From Serinus canaria (Eukaryota; Chordata; Aves; Passeriformes; Fringillidae), in contig NC_066316.1 in assembly GCF_022539315.1 (NCBI RefSeq), positions 104,278,179-104,342,178 on the forward strand: a DNA stretch of 64,000 nucleotides. The letters are read 5' to 3'. The translations under genes were made by a program, and so were the position numbers. The notes under the pieces are model-generated. The model saw only the letters and a list, made by a program, of their open reading frames with translations, did no database searches and was not told where the DNA came from. Below, piece after piece: positions 1 to 12,345 of the stretch (position 1 is the first letter of the stretch; every line of letters begins with the position of its first letter).

Positions 1-504
1 TCTCTTATTCCTTAAGACCAGCCAAACTGCACAAAGTTAAATGTTTTAAGGAGGATTTGGCTTCATAGACCCATGTGATTTTTCAGGGCACTACCCCAGC
101 CTTTTGATACAGAGGTAGAATTAGATCATGAAAATTTGCTGGCTACAGTTTGGCTTTTCTGTTTAAGCTGTGAAAGGGGAGGGTGAAGCCCTCACTGGTG
201 AACTGAAGAGCTCATTAGCTGTAAGGCAGATTCCAATTAGAGACTCTCAGTTTTCCTTTGATGTAAAGACCTCACTTAGGTACCTACATTGACCATTGCT
301 GCAAAATCTGAATAAGCCACAGAAAAATATTTTTCTCCTAAACTTGCCATGTGAAAGAAAGAGAACTGTTTGTATCCTTGCTGCTCAGATAGTGTTTTGA
401 GACTAATGTCCCAGTCCAGAGACCTTTGTGCAAAAGTTGAATTTTAGGAGATTGAAATGAAACACTGAATTCCAAGTACAAAGTAATTAAATTGTTTAAT
501 ACCC
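1..504. other. No gene recognised
   Basis: This is unique-looking AT-rich DNA. I see no repeat family, no splice-flanked reading frame of note and no RNA gene. Confidence 0.6.
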
Positions 505-680
505 CACGCCTTGTAACAGGGTGCCCAGGGAAGCGTTGGAATCACCATCCCTGGCAGTGTTCAAAAGACCTGTGGATGTGGCACCTGGAGATGTGGTTTA
601 GTGAACACAGTGGTGCTGTGTTAGTGGTTGAACTCAATGATCTTGAAAGGCTTTTCCAGCCTAATAGGACCTAAATATAC
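505..680 (+). mobile_element. CR1 LINE fragment, 3' end
   Basis: The stretch follows the avian CR1 3' region closely. It shows the 'gtgcccaggga' block, then 'ccatccctggcagtgttcaaaa', then 'ggttgaactcaatgatcttgaaagg' and 'ttttccagcctaa'. In CR1 this covers the end of ORF2 and the short 3' UTR. The element is 5'-truncated, as almost all CR1 copies are, and the terminal 8-bp repeats are degraded to 'aggacctaaatata'. The 60-residue open frame here is the decayed C-terminus of the CR1 ORF2 region and not a host gene. Confidence 0.85.
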
Positions 681-1435
681 AGGATTTTAACTTGAATGGT
701 TGTTCAGGTCTTAGGGTGGGATGAATTGCTCCCTGCATATTCTCCACTGGCCACAAACAGAGCATCAGCTTCCAGATTAGAACAGGCACTGCCTTGCATG
801 GCTCTGAAGATGCACAAGATTCACTTAGATCTAAACCACTAAGCCCCAGAAGGCACCTGCTCAGCACCTGTCCCACCTGGGTGTTTGCTGTTGGGTGTTC
901 AGGTAGCTCTGGGCTCAGCACACATCCTGACACAGCTACTGCTGCTCCCTGGGCTGTAAGCACCTAAAAGTCTGGCAAGTAATTGAATGTAGATCAAATA
1001 CTATAAGGTTCCTTAATTCAAGATAGGAAATTATTGGAATATTTTTCTTCCAGTAATTTCCACAAATGTTTGGGGAACTGTTTCAAAATGTTATGCAGTC
1101 ATTAGGTAATTTTTTTCCTTTTTACTTTTAACTCTCAGGGCAACTCAGATTTCATCTTCACGAGTATATCCCTGAGGATTAGTTACTTTTTTTTAGAAAA
1201 ATTGTTTATTGTTTTTGCAGTTGTTTTTACAGGGTTTTTTTAGTTGTTGTTCAAACAGTTATTATGTCTTTACCTGCAGGCGATACCATCTTTTTTAATT
1301 CTGTGAGTTGAATAATTTTATACCTATCCTATGCAAGTTACTACTGTTCATGAAAAGTAAAATAGAACCATACATGAACTGAACACTTCAGAGTTTATGC
1401 TCTCCCAAGCAAGGAAAATAATTTAATTACAGGGT
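681..1435. other. No gene recognised
   Basis: Slightly GC-richer sequence at 700-960 carries a 100-residue minus-strand open frame with no recognisable motif. The rest is T-rich unique DNA. Confidence 0.5.
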
Positions 1436-1454
1436 GGATGTATAGGAGTATAGA

Positions 1455-1545
1455 GGATAATAAAATAAATAAATAAAAGAAACCAAAACCAAAACCAAAC
1501 AACAAAAAAATCCAAACCACAAACCAAACACAAAACCTGTAATTC
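1455..1545. repeat. A-rich / (AAACC)-like low-complexity tract
   Basis: Runs of AAAT followed by AAACC/AAAAC-type repeats, almost free of G and T on the plus strand. It could be the decayed tail of a retroposed sequence, but no element body is recognisable next to it. Confidence 0.7.
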
Positions 1546-2850
1546 AAAAGTCAAAATTTTCAAGATTTTTTTATCTATATAAATATATATATATGCACAA
1601 CTGAGTATGAAAAACTAATGCATAGTCTTGTGATCAACCACCCTTGAAATAAACCATGAGCAAAAAGGACATAGAAATGACACTTATGGCAGCTTATAAT
1701 GCTCTCCAAAGTCACTCCCCCACTATTGGTCTTACAAATTGGTGGTTGATTGAAGTCTAGACTGCAAACCACATTGGATTGTGCAGTTCTCAAACCACAC
1801 AAGAATGGAAAGTATTATAGCAGCTGTTACCATGGACGTTGACAGAAATCTGAAAAGTGCAAGGGATAAACATTACAAAAAATACAACCTTTCCAGATGG
1901 CTGTACAGCTCCCTAAAAATATACACTGCCACTGAAGGCTGGCTGTATTGAAAAGATATGTTGTCTAAAATAAAAAGGCAGTAGAAGCTGCTGTATGTAA
2001 AAAGAAAGAAAAAAAAATTGCAAGATGTTGGTAAGTGAATTTTTTGTATCCAGTCTCTGTAGAACTTAACTATGCAATATAAGGCTGCATGTGGGAGATC
2101 TAACTAATATTATACAAATATTAGTGCATAGATAATAATGTAAGAACCATTCTGGATGTATAGTTAGGTAAAAAATGCTATTTGGCTACATTTTGATAAA
2201 ACAAAATTATTGGAGTAGGAAAATCAGCTAATCCCAGTGTTGACAAGTCTGCCCTCTTCTTCTTTTCTATCCAAGTCTCACCACGCATGTCCATGGCAGT
2301 GTCACCTCAAGATTAGACTAACGTGACTGATTTATAAGAGTCTGGTTTTGGTATGTGGTTCCCAGAAAGTAAAAGAAATGAAGCTGGAACTCATGCATGA
2401 GAGCTTGTCAGTGTCTGCAAATTGTACTTCCCCTGAATAACTGCCTGCTGTTTAAGATGAATGGCAATTCCATATATCATGACACATAGTGAACACCATT
2501 AGCAGATTTATATCTGGGTGTCAAAGTGCACCTGATTACCTTCTACTTTCAGAAACTTTTGCCAGTTTGGCTGAAAGTTCCCTCACCCATTTTTCTGCAG
2601 GAAAAAGATAAAAAGGAGATAATCATCACAACTCCTCCCTTTTCAAGACTTAAAGGACATAGGGCTGCATTGCATGTGATTTCAAATGAGAAGCCAGTCA
2701 GTGTTTTGCAGTGTTTCAGCATCAAATTATTGTGACAGATTTCTACTATGATGATCTCATACCAAGATTATTCTTCAGATATAAATAGTTATTCCTTTCT
2801 TTTTGTTGTATCATCTTGGATATATTTCTAATCAGCTTCTACTCGTATTT
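1546..2850. other. No gene recognised
   Basis: Unique AT-rich DNA. There is a short (AT)n tract at about 1578-1594. Short open frames only, with no domain signal. Confidence 0.5.
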
Positions 2851-2854
2851 CATT

Positions 2855-2962
2855 TGACCAAACAAACCAACCAGCCCTCCTTTACTTACCTCTCATGAAA
2901 TCTGTTCTCCTTTCCTTGATCAGCCTTCTCTGCATTTCTCAGTTTGATCAACAGCCAGAGGT
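2855..2962 (-). mobile_element. Possible ancient CR1 fragment (antisense)
   Basis: The run 'accaaacaaacca', the 'cctctcat' block, 'ccttgatcagccttctctg' and 'cagtttgatcaaca' resembles the antisense of the CR1 ORF2 C-terminal region. In that region the antisense normally reads 'actaaacaaaccca', then 'cctcat', then 'atcattcttgttgctcttctctgg', then 'ccaatttgtccaca'. Divergence is high, so this is a tentative call from eye alignment. Confidence 0.35.
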
Positions 2963-4875
2963 GTGGGTGTGAGATTCTGCTGCTGGTCATGCACTGGGAA
3001 ACAAAGAAAGGAGCAAAATAGCAGCCTGACACTTCTTTAACTTAAGAATTGAAATTTTTGAGCATTTAACTGTGATGTCTTAACGTTATCTAAACATTTT
3101 CAGTGGCATAGAGGCACATGTAGAGCACAGAGTGATATTTCTGAAACAACTGTCTTAATTTCCACTGACTGTCAGTATAATTCCACACTCTATTGCTAAT
3201 TTTATCTAAATTGCTTCCTTTCAGGCCTAAACCCATGCAATCTAAATAATATATTAAACATGAAGGGTCCAAATGAAGCCTGGCAGTCAGTCAAGGTGAG
3301 ATTACAGGCCGTTTAAAATGAGCATGTGCTATTTTAGAGGCAGGTGTCTCAAAGGTAATTGTCATCATCTTCTCCTTTGGATTATTCCAGAAATCATCAG
3401 GAAGATTGTGTGCTTCCATTAGCCTCGACAGCTGGTTCTGCTGACGCCAGGATGTCATAAAAAGTGTGGTTGGAGTGATGCATTTCTCCTGGAGAGCACA
3501 TGGGTACACCTAAGAAATGCTGCTCTGAACCAGGTATTTGTCTGAGTAACTCCTTCCTCCTGCAGGATAGAACAATCACAAATTATTAAACTTGAAAGAA
3601 AAGATGCCATGTGAGATTCTGTCCCAGCTTTTATAAAGTGCCTTGGATGCAATTTCTTGATGTACAGTCCCTCACAGGAAAATGGTACAGCAGACATCTC
3701 TGTTCAGATTATGGGCTCTGCTTTCCTAACCACATTTCCTAGCCAATCAACAGAGTAATAATTTTAAAAAATTATTTAAAACATGCCTATGATTTTATGA
3801 ACCTATGGACATTTTCTACATTCTGCACTCTCTATATCATTCCACAGCTAAATTAGGAAGTTACATCCTGGCTTGGCAAAGTACTCACATGAAGAACAAT
3901 TATTTGCACTATTTATCATGGTTGCTTAGGTGTTCTCAGCTGTTTTGATTAATTAAGCCTCCAGAAAGCCTCTCTCCCAAACTTTTGCAATTCTTGTTTA
4001 TTAAAACCATTACAATCCTTTCTCAGGACCTTCCTGTTGAGCTATAATTTCATTATCTCAGTGTCTGGTTCCACTGGGGTGTTTCTGTTTGAATGCAAGA
4101 CTAGAATGTTAACCCTTTGTTTTGTGTATTGTACATGGTCTCTAATATAATTATAAATCAGCCATTGTAACTGCTCTACACTCAGTAGCTCTAAGCAAAG
4201 CAGGAGCAGCAGAACAGAGCTGTACAAAGCAAAGATTAGATTGCTAAGTATGAAAAATTCCAGATAATCTCCTTTCTAGACTGCTGAAGGAATCTAGTAC
4301 AGGAAATGCCAAGTCCAGCAGCGAGGTTTATTAATGGACTTTGAGGATTGTATGATTAGAGAGTATCAAAAACAGTAACAATTAAAAAAAAAAAATTCTA
4401 CCTCCTCCCCCCTAACCTCTGTTTTCTTCCTTCTCATCAGGGCCAAATCAGGGCTTCTTAGATGAAATTTTGCCACTGCATGGGTGAGCATCAGAGACAT
4501 TTATTTATGTCTTATTGCTCTGGGGTGACATTTTAGTTTTGTCATGGAACAAAGAAGAATTTTGGGAAGACAGAGCAAGCCATAACAGGCTTGAAGGAGC
4601 TTTACAAGTTCTAGTGAAGTAATGGCAAATAGAAGGAACTGGTCTGAGGAGCTTTTCCCCTGTTCCTGCCCTGCCAGCCAAATCTCTGGTGTCTTCCAGA
4701 GAAAGCCTTCACCTCAAAGGATGCTGGCCCAGGCTCAGCACAGGCCACATGCTCAGGACATAGATCCACTTTTCTGGATCTGGGAAGTGAAGATTATTGT
4801 TCCCAGGCTTGTCAACTCCCCAGAGCTGCTTCTTTTGTTCCCACAGAGCCCATTAATAAAAAATTATATCTGTGT
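2963..4875. other. No gene recognised
   Basis: Unique DNA. At 3291-3700 several overlapping minus-strand open frames occur (up to 80 residues), but none has a recognisable motif or convincing splice context. The segment 4622-4860 is moderately GC-rich and leads into the pentanucleotide array. Confidence 0.5.
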
Positions 4876-5630
4876 CCCCCTTCCCTTCCCTTCCCTTCCC
4901 TTCCCTTCCCTTCCCTTCCCTTCCCTTCCCTTCCCTTCCCTTCCCTCCCTTCCCTTCCCTTCCCTTCCCTTCCCTTCCCTTCCCTTCCCTTCCCTTCCCT
5001 TCCCTTCCCTTCCCTTCCCTTCCCTTCCCTTCCCTTCCCTTCCCTTCCCTTCCCTCCCTTCCCTTCCCTTCCCTTCCCTTCCCTTCCCTTCCCTTCCCTT
5101 CCCTTCCCTTCCCTTCCCTTCCCTTCCCTTCCCTTCCCTTCCCTTCCCTTCCCTTCCCTTCCCTTCCTTCCCTTCCCTTCCCTTCCCTTCCCTTCCCTTC
5201 CCTTCCCTTCCCTTCCCTTCCCTTCCCTTCCCTTCCCTTCCCTTCCCTTCCCTTCCCTTCCCTTCCCTTCCCTTCCCTTCCCTTCCCTTCCCTTCCCTTC
5301 CCTTCCCTTCCCTTCCCTTCCCTTCCCTCCCTTCCCTTCCCTTCCCTTCCCTTCCCTTCCCTTCCCTTCCCTTCCCTTCCCTTCCCTTCCCTTCCCTTCC
5401 CTTCCCTTCCCTTCCCTCCTTCCCTTCCCTTCCCTTCCCTTCCCTTCCCTTCCCTTCCCTTCCCTTCCCTCCCTTCCCTTCCCTTCCCTTCCCTTCCCTT
5501 CCCTTCCCTTCCCTTCCCTTCCCTCCCTTCCCTTCCCTTCCCTTCCCTTCCCTTCCCTTCCCTTCCCTTCCCTTCCCTTCCCTTCCCTTCCCTTCCCTTC
5601 CCTTCCCTTCCCTTCCCTTCCCTTCCCTCC
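4876..5630. repeat. Very long (TTCCC)n / (AAGGG)n pentanucleotide array
   Basis: About 755 bp of TTCCC on the plus strand (AAGGG on the minus). I count 144 perfect units in eight blocks of 13, 21, 21, 32, 17, 10, 10 and 20 units. The blocks are separated by shortened units: TCCC at 4946, 5055, 5328, 5470 and 5524, TTCC at 5164, and TCC at 5417 and 5628. Every interruption is a 1-2 base loss and none is a substitution. Such homopurine/homopyrimidine tracts are prone to triplex and G-quadruplex structures. Open frames of 254-368 codons across it encode only LPFPS or EGKGR repeats and are artefacts. Because the interruptions change the modulus, frames shift inside the array. Confidence 0.99.
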
Positions 5631-6135
5631 TCATAAGATTTATTTCCATGGGATGTTTTTCTTCTGGCTCAGTTTCTCATTCTCCACCCCACAACAGGAA
5701 AAGACAGAGTCTCCTACACCACCTCTAAAATCACATTCTTGTTCTTTTCCTCATGTCAGGAGAAGGATCTGCACCAGTGTCCACACTGGAACCCTCTCAG
5801 CTTTCACCCTGTTCCCAGTTTTCCATTCTCCTGTGTTCTTTTCTGTACCTCCAGCCATCAATTGGGATTGAGAGCAGGAGCTGGTCAGGCATGAAGGAAA
5901 GGGCTGGAAGTGACACAGTTTTCTTCTCCCTTCTCTCAGCTCCTGCTCCCAGTCAGGGAAGTTGTCAGGGAAGCAGAAATGAGAGAAAATAGGGACAAAG
6001 AAAGCAGGCACCAAAGCTGCCCTTGGCAGCTGCCTCTCAAGATTATGCTTGAAACCAATCCTGCTACTAGTCAAAGTATTAAAAAATATCTTGAAGTAAA
6101 ATATAAGCTTTATATAGCATCACCTGTTATCAAAG
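5631..6135. other. No gene recognised
   Basis: Unique sequence, moderately GC-rich (5650-6050), right after the pentanucleotide array. Short open frames exist on both strands with no domain signal. Confidence 0.5.
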
Positions 6136-6142
6136 TTTTTTT

Positions 6143-6162
6143 TGTGTGTGTGTGTGTGTGTG
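6143..6162. repeat. (TG)n microsatellite
   Basis: Ten TG units follow a T run. Confidence 0.95.
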
Positions 6163-6232
6163 ATCAGTCTGTTATCCTAGTTTTGTTTAGTCTGGATTAG
6201 TTTAGTTTCAGGTTTCTTTTGGTTTTGTTGGG

Positions 6233-6260
6233 TTTTTTTTCCTTTTTTTTTTTTTTTTTT
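6233..6260. repeat. Poly-T tract
   Basis: Eight T, CC, then eighteen T in a row. The flanks do not match a retroelement body that I recognise. Confidence 0.9.
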
Positions 6261-9200
6261 GTGTAAGGTTAGACCTTATCCCTTCAAATTTTAGAAAAAA
6301 CACTTTCTGCAATCCTGTGTAGAAATTTGTTTCTGCAGGTGGAGATAATGGCAATTAAAAGAGAATGTAGGATGGATTGAAGAGCTGTTAGAAAGGGAGA
6401 ATGTGCAGAAGGGGATACTGGGACAAAGAAAGGCCACTGTTAGTGTCTTAAAGGGATCAGTCTGTGACAGATCCTGTTTAATGTATTCGTTAATTAAATG
6501 TAGAAAACTAAATATGGAGTTTTGAAATTCAGAATTGATCGTAAAGCTGGGATGTAGGGCTGAAACAGGGCTGGGGAGGGAATCATCCATTTAAAGAAGG
6601 CAGGGTGAATCAGATGACTCAGGCTGCTGAAATGAAAAGCATGAGATGAAACTTGGGAGTTTCAAATGACAATCCTTGGCACTCAAAATACTCAATAGTA
6701 ATTTTTTTCCTATAAATAGAGGATTTCTAAATTGGAAAACAAAAAAGATCATTCATTAGATGGAAGATGACTGTGAGCTGCCAAGGAATTTACTTGACTT
6801 CAAGTGTTTTCCATTCTAAAAAGCATTATTTCAACCTTAGTTGACAGAATAAAAGAGTTTGCCTTTTTAACTTTACCTACTGAGTTTCAGAAGGGATAAA
6901 TTTCTACAGATACTTTTGGAGAACAAATATCATACAGGAAAAAGGTTCTGAAATTAAAAAAAAAATTAAATTTGGTCTTCATGAAGTATAGGGAAAAAGA
7001 AAAAAAAAGAAAAAAAAAAGAAAAAGGGTGAATTACTGGAATGATGTTCTAAATAGCCAACTGGAAAAGGAATCAAATTTGTTTGAAGATGATGTTTGGC
7101 AAGCTATTGAGAGGGATTGCATCTTAAAATAAGGGAGTTTAAGGTTGCTGTGGATGAACAAATCCTTGGACATTTGATGCCTCTGACATGAGACTATATC
7201 TTGATCACTTATATATTGATGACCTCTTTCTGGTGTGGAGGTTGCTTGCAGGAAGAGGGTGGATTTTTCCCTGCTGATCCAGAGAGGACTAGGGAGGATT
7301 GTGTGGGGAGAGTTGCCTTCCCCTGATTGTTGTGCAAAACCAGAAATATCCACCTTCAGTTTTTCTGGAGCCTTTGCATATTCAAGGGATTGCAACAGCT
7401 CAGGCTAGCAGATGCTAATTTTAACCCACTCTTCCCCACTGTGGGATGTGGTTGGCTTTCTCAGTCCATGTGCTTTGTCTGAGTTTGCACAAAATGAGTT
7501 AATCTCAGGGCAGGTAGACAGAGAAGGCTGAACCTGAATCACAGTAAATCTTTATTTAATAAATGCTAAATAACAATAGTGCTGTAGGGCATTGATAGCA
7601 ACACTCCATTTCATCAGCTGAACTCAGTAGCTCAGGTGATCCCTTCCAGCCCCATGTTCCTGTTTAGAATTGGTTGAAAGGTGAAATCTTTTTTCAGGCA
7701 AAACTTTTCTTAGAACTGTACTGAAATTTTAATTTCCTTTAATATTTCTTTTTCTGAGAAGATTCCCTGCTCTCTTAAGCATTTTTTTTCCCTAAATAGC
7801 AATCTATTCCCATTAAAAAAACACAGTGTGCCAATAATGTACAAAGGCTCTAAAAATTTACCCAGCAGGACACATCTGAAATAATTGTAAAGAAACCTAA
7901 TGATACAGAAAGGCACAAAGAGATAGGAATAGATAATTTTCCATTCCTGTCATCAAATAGCAATAAATAGCTTCTTTTTCCCTCTAAGTATCCACCAAAA
8001 CTTATTTTGTTAATATTTGTGTTTTACTTTAGAAAAAATGAATGAGAAATAAAAAACCAGAAATGATAGTAAGGACAGAATGAAACATTACTGTTCAAAA
8101 TAAAAGAAAAAGCAATACTTTTAAATAACTAAAACTGTTAATGTGCTCAAATATGTTTCTAGAGAAATATTTTTCACTGGGATGTGATGTTTTCTGGTTT
8201 TATTTTTTGTTATTGTTGTAGGTTTTTTTCCCTTAAACCTGTAATTATCTTTGTTTAGTTTTAGAAAACTCCTAAACTAAGTTTGACTCAGACACAGACT
8301 GGACAGGGAAATAGATAATGTGAGCATTCACTAGACCAGTGATTCAAGTGATCCAGAGGATGCATTTCCAAGCATAGCCCAAGAAGGTTCCACTATTTCA
8401 ACAGAGAAAATATGTCATGATTGTTTTGTGCATTCTTGTGTATTTTTTAAGCTAGTCTTTGCTGGCATCTGTTTATTAAACCCCAGAGACCACTGCCTTC
8501 ACCTAATATAGCAACTCTTTTGATCATAACAGAGTGATTTTGAAAGACATTTTTTAAGTATGGACTTGAGTTCACCATGGTCTGAGGAATGCAGGTGATT
8601 TAAATTGTTTCCTTTTAAATAGGATTTGGGGAGTTTAGTGTCCTGTGTGTTGCAAAAGTTTTCTAAAAATCTTCTTTCCAGTCCTTAGTCTGGTACTGTG
8701 ATTCTAAATATGACCTTCTCTAATTTTGTGTGAAGAAAACCAATGCCTGCTAACTCTGATTCCCATGAGCACTATTCCTTGTTTAGGCACATCTTGTGTG
8801 AATAAACATTTCCTGATGCACTTCCTTCTTTGTGAAAGCCTGTAATATTTGAGACCTCTGAATGCAGAAATGAGGAGACACCTTTTCACTCTGAAGAAAT
8901 AGTTTTGAACTCTGGGATTTAAGGTTAGTCTGTCCAAGTGTTTGAACAAATCAAGGTCAAGGGACCAGCTGTTGTAATTTGGCTGATTTTGCTGTTGTAT
9001 GGGACAAGGATTCTTGCATGCCTGTGGCCTGAGCTAATCAGTGCTCTTCCAGGCTACTCCTAGGCATGGTCTGGGAGTGAACTTGTGCCATGGAGCATTC
9101 CTTGCTGGCAGTTTGAATGTGTTGGGGAGCAAGGGAGTGTTTTTGGTGTGGGCATGGAGAGGATTCTCGTGGGTTGGTTCATTAATATTGCAAAGCCACA

Positions 9201-9661
9201 GTATCCTGTGCCTGAAAGGTGGGAGACAGAGCTTCTCTTAGATAAATCACAGAGTGCCTACCCATAGAAACATGTAGGTGTAAAAATGACTGGGTAGCTG
9301 AGAGTGCTGTAGAAAACATGACCAGGTCAGGTGTAATGACAAGTTCATATTCACCAAGAATATCAAAGTAGAAAATGTTTCTGTCAAAAGAAACAAAATA
9401 GTTGTGGGGCCACAGGAAGTGTGATTGCAGATAAAAGTGCCAACTACATAAAATTTAGGTTATGTGGGAGTAGGGGTGATAGACTGAATCTTGGAAAGAT
9501 ATTCAGAATTTAAAGAATTTTTTTTTTTTAAAGGCAGTAGAATTACTGGTGGAAGAGTACAGCAAAGGGAAACATCCTTACAATGAGTTTGAATAAACCA
9601 TGAAATAGTTTATCAGACAATGTAGAGACAGCCATGCCAACCACAGATTCTACCACTGTAC
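6261..9661. other. No gene recognised
   Basis: A 3.4-kb AT-rich unique stretch with an A-rich purine tract at 6991-7028. Open frames are short and random in character (the longest is 120 codons, minus, 7033-7395). A possible CR1 3' end near 7630-7665 was judged too weak to call. Confidence 0.5.
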
Positions 9662-10189
9662 TGTTTTTAGCTGATTGAGTTAATTTTCCTCATCGTAGCT
9701 TGTATGGTGCTGTGTTTTTGATTTCTGATGCAAACAGTGCTGATAACACAGTTTTAGTTATTAGTGAACAGCATCAAGGCATTTTCTGCTTCTGACTCTG
9801 CTCCCACAGTGAGGAAGCTGAGGGTGCACAAGAAGATGGGAGGAGACACAATCAGGAAAACTGACCCCAGCTGACCTAACACCACAGAACACCATGCTCA
9901 GCAGTAAAAGCAGAGTGGGGGAGCTTTGCCAGGGCTCCTATAATCTGGGAACTGGCTGGCATTGGACTGCTGGAGGAGGGAGATTGAGGGTTTTTTTTTT
10001 TTCCCTTGGTTTTGTTTTTCTTTGCTTCTTTTTGCCTTTATTTTTAACTTTTGCCATTGAACTGTGTTTATCTCAACCCACGAGTTTTCTCACTTTTACC
10101 CTTGTGATTCTCTCCCACATCCTGCTGCGGGGGAACGAGCATGTGGCTGTGGGTGCTCAGCTGCTGGCCAGAGTTAGCCTGCAAGCACA
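9662..10189 (+). mobile_element. Solo LTR, avian ERVL-like family (copy 1)
   Basis: The order of landmarks fits the avian ERVL-type LTR. It has 'gagttaattttcctcatcgtag', then 'cagtgctgataacaca', 'gcatcaaggc', 'ctgaccccagctgacct' and 'catgctcagcagtaaaa'. A T-rich stretch leads to 'gaactgtgtttatctcaacc', 'cacgagttttctcac' and 'gattctctcccacatcc'. The LTR ends near 'agcctgcaagcaca'. No internal retroviral sequence and no second LTR are adjacent, so it is a solo LTR. The ends are approximate and no target duplication survives. The 101-codon open frame at 9894 is inside the LTR and is not a gene. Confidence 0.85.
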
Positions 10190-12040
10190 GCTAAACTGAA
10201 AAAGAAGTAAAAACTACACTGCCTGGAAAATCCTGCCCTGAGAAGCTTGTCTAGGACTGCCAAAGACACTTGGCATGGTACATTCATAACATGTGAGAAA
10301 CACAGAGGTGAATGAGCTGAACCTCAGAAAGTTTGACAAACTGCAAGATTACTACTCCCAGGCATGTTGTCTGGATCACAAGAAAAAAAGTTATTAATAT
10401 CATTAGGCTGTAGATTGAGAATAATTTGATATTGAGGGATAAACTACTGCAGGTTGCACAGAAAGAGATGAGTGCATTTATCATTGTCATAGAATATTAA
10501 AAGAAAAATTATAATGTTATCAAAAGGTGATTACATTCATTCTACAGATATTCTCACCTGGTGTAAATCAGCAGATTTCTTTTGCCATGAGAATTTTGGT
10601 GATTTATAAACAGAGGAGAACTGAGGTCACTGTTTGTGTTCCTGTGCTGTCCTTGTAATACTGTTTGGACCAGAAACATTCATGCTCATGTTCTAAAGAA
10701 TTTTTAGATGCTAGGGTTTGTGGAATTGTTGTGAGCCTGAGAAGTGCCATCTAATCACTCTTGTTAGGTTAATGTAAAAGCTGTTTGACCACACCAAATA
10801 CTTCACAAAACCAACAAAATTGAAAGTGATTTAAAATTCCAATGAACAGGAACCATGAGCTCAATCTTGAAAGGTGCAAAAAATGTGTTCCTTTCCTTGG
10901 AAGAGAATAGGGCAGATTTTACAAGGAAGAAAGAAGCAATTTCTCTAGGGCTGGTGCCTAAACAGAGCTGAAAATCTCCTAGGAAGTGTTGAGTGCTCCA
11001 GATTGCTACTGAATTCTTGTGATTTTTGTTCTTCCTTCTCTTAAGGGCTTAAAACAAGTATACAGCATTGTGTTTCTAAATCTGGAGACTGGTTTATATT
11101 GGGGTTTTTTTTGTTGTCATAATGATGTACAGTTTTATTTTCATTTCAAAATACTTGCTTTTAAAAACCATAAAAACTTGTGCTTTATCTGACAAAATGA
11201 AACTAATAATTTTGTTTGCTGTTAGTATCCTCCAAGCAGTAATGTGAACTGAGGTATCAAATATTTAGTACTATGCAGCACTAATATGGATATGGTGATT
11301 TCTCATTAATACTAACAACTTCAAAACTAATTCTCATTAGCTTGAAATAATTATTTAGCTGCTTAGCAGGTGATTAAATTCAAACAGAAGTATATAATAG
11401 TTTGCAAAAAAAAAAATTGGTTGACATTACAAAATCTTAATGGCTTTATTCCTTAAAACTTATTATTGGATTGGTCTATACATTTAAGAAATATTCCTAA
11501 AACTGTACACTGCTTTTTTATTTGGTGCACAAATTGCATCCAATTTGGAAAAGCATTTTGGATCTGCCAGCTACAAATTAAGCAACGATCACAAAAATAA
11601 TAAACCCCCAAATAAACCTTAGAATAATGTAATTCAGAATTTAATGGAAAAATAAAATTATTTGCCCATAATTGTTTGACTAAGCCTGTTCCTATTTTCC
11701 CTCCATATTTATAAAGTTGTCGCTTAAAGGCTGGAAGTGGAGTAGCATAAAGAAAGATTTCACACATGCAGAGCCCAGAAACTCAACAGCAGGAAAGGCT
11801 AAGCCTCCTAATGCAGACATGAATTTTGGGTGGGACAGTGTCTGGTATCTGAGCTTCACCTCATTGTTTGAAAGCTTGGGCCTTTTTGTTGATGGAGAAG
11901 CCTTTTGTGCATCTTCACTTAACTGTCAGGTCTTAGAACTGTGTGATCAGCAGTCAGGAAAAGGATTGAGAAACAAGTGTGAAAATGGAGTGATGAGAAA
12001 TGTTCTCTCAGCTTTGTAGCTTCCATCTTGGACAGTACAC
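10190..12040. other. No gene recognised
   Basis: Unique AT-rich DNA. Open frames at 11453-11767 (minus) and 11717-12019 (plus) are about 100 codons and carry no known motif. Confidence 0.5.
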
Positions 12041-12345
12041 AGGGAGCTTAAGTGAGGAGCTCAGGAGCAGATGCATGGATGCTATTAAAGCTCGTGTGCC
12101 AAAGCATTAAAACTAGAACTGTTCCTCTCCATAAAGGACAGAAAAAAAGAGAGGGCCCTCTAGCCATAAATTCCCAGTAAAAATGCATGTGCACTGTATC
12201 ATTTGGCTCAATAAAAAATGCAGCATGTGGCAAAATTTTAGACAGATAAATGTAATTAACACTGAAAGGCAGATGGCAAGGAAAAGGGACAAAGAAAGAA
12301 AAAACCCATAAGGATGGGATGCAGTGATGCACTCTAACATTCTAA
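12041..12345. other. Candidate conserved noncoding stretch
   Basis: A compact stretch free of repeats, of the mixed composition often seen in conserved noncoding elements, for example around 12215-12290 with 'ggcagatggcaagg'. This is an inference from look alone. Confidence 0.2.

Noticed and set aside
4876..5630. CRISPR-like or satellite array
   Set aside because: The unit is a 5-bp microsatellite without spacers; neither CRISPR nor a conventional satellite fits.
4622..5728. 368-, 261- and 254-codon open frames
   Set aside because: They are translations of the TTCCC array (LPFPS and EGKGR repeats). A 5-base unit leaves all frames open because none of its codons is a stop.
7625..7680. Possible CR1 3' end ('gtgatcccttccagcccca')
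   Set aside because: Only about 20 bp resembles CR1, with no flanking support; too short to call.
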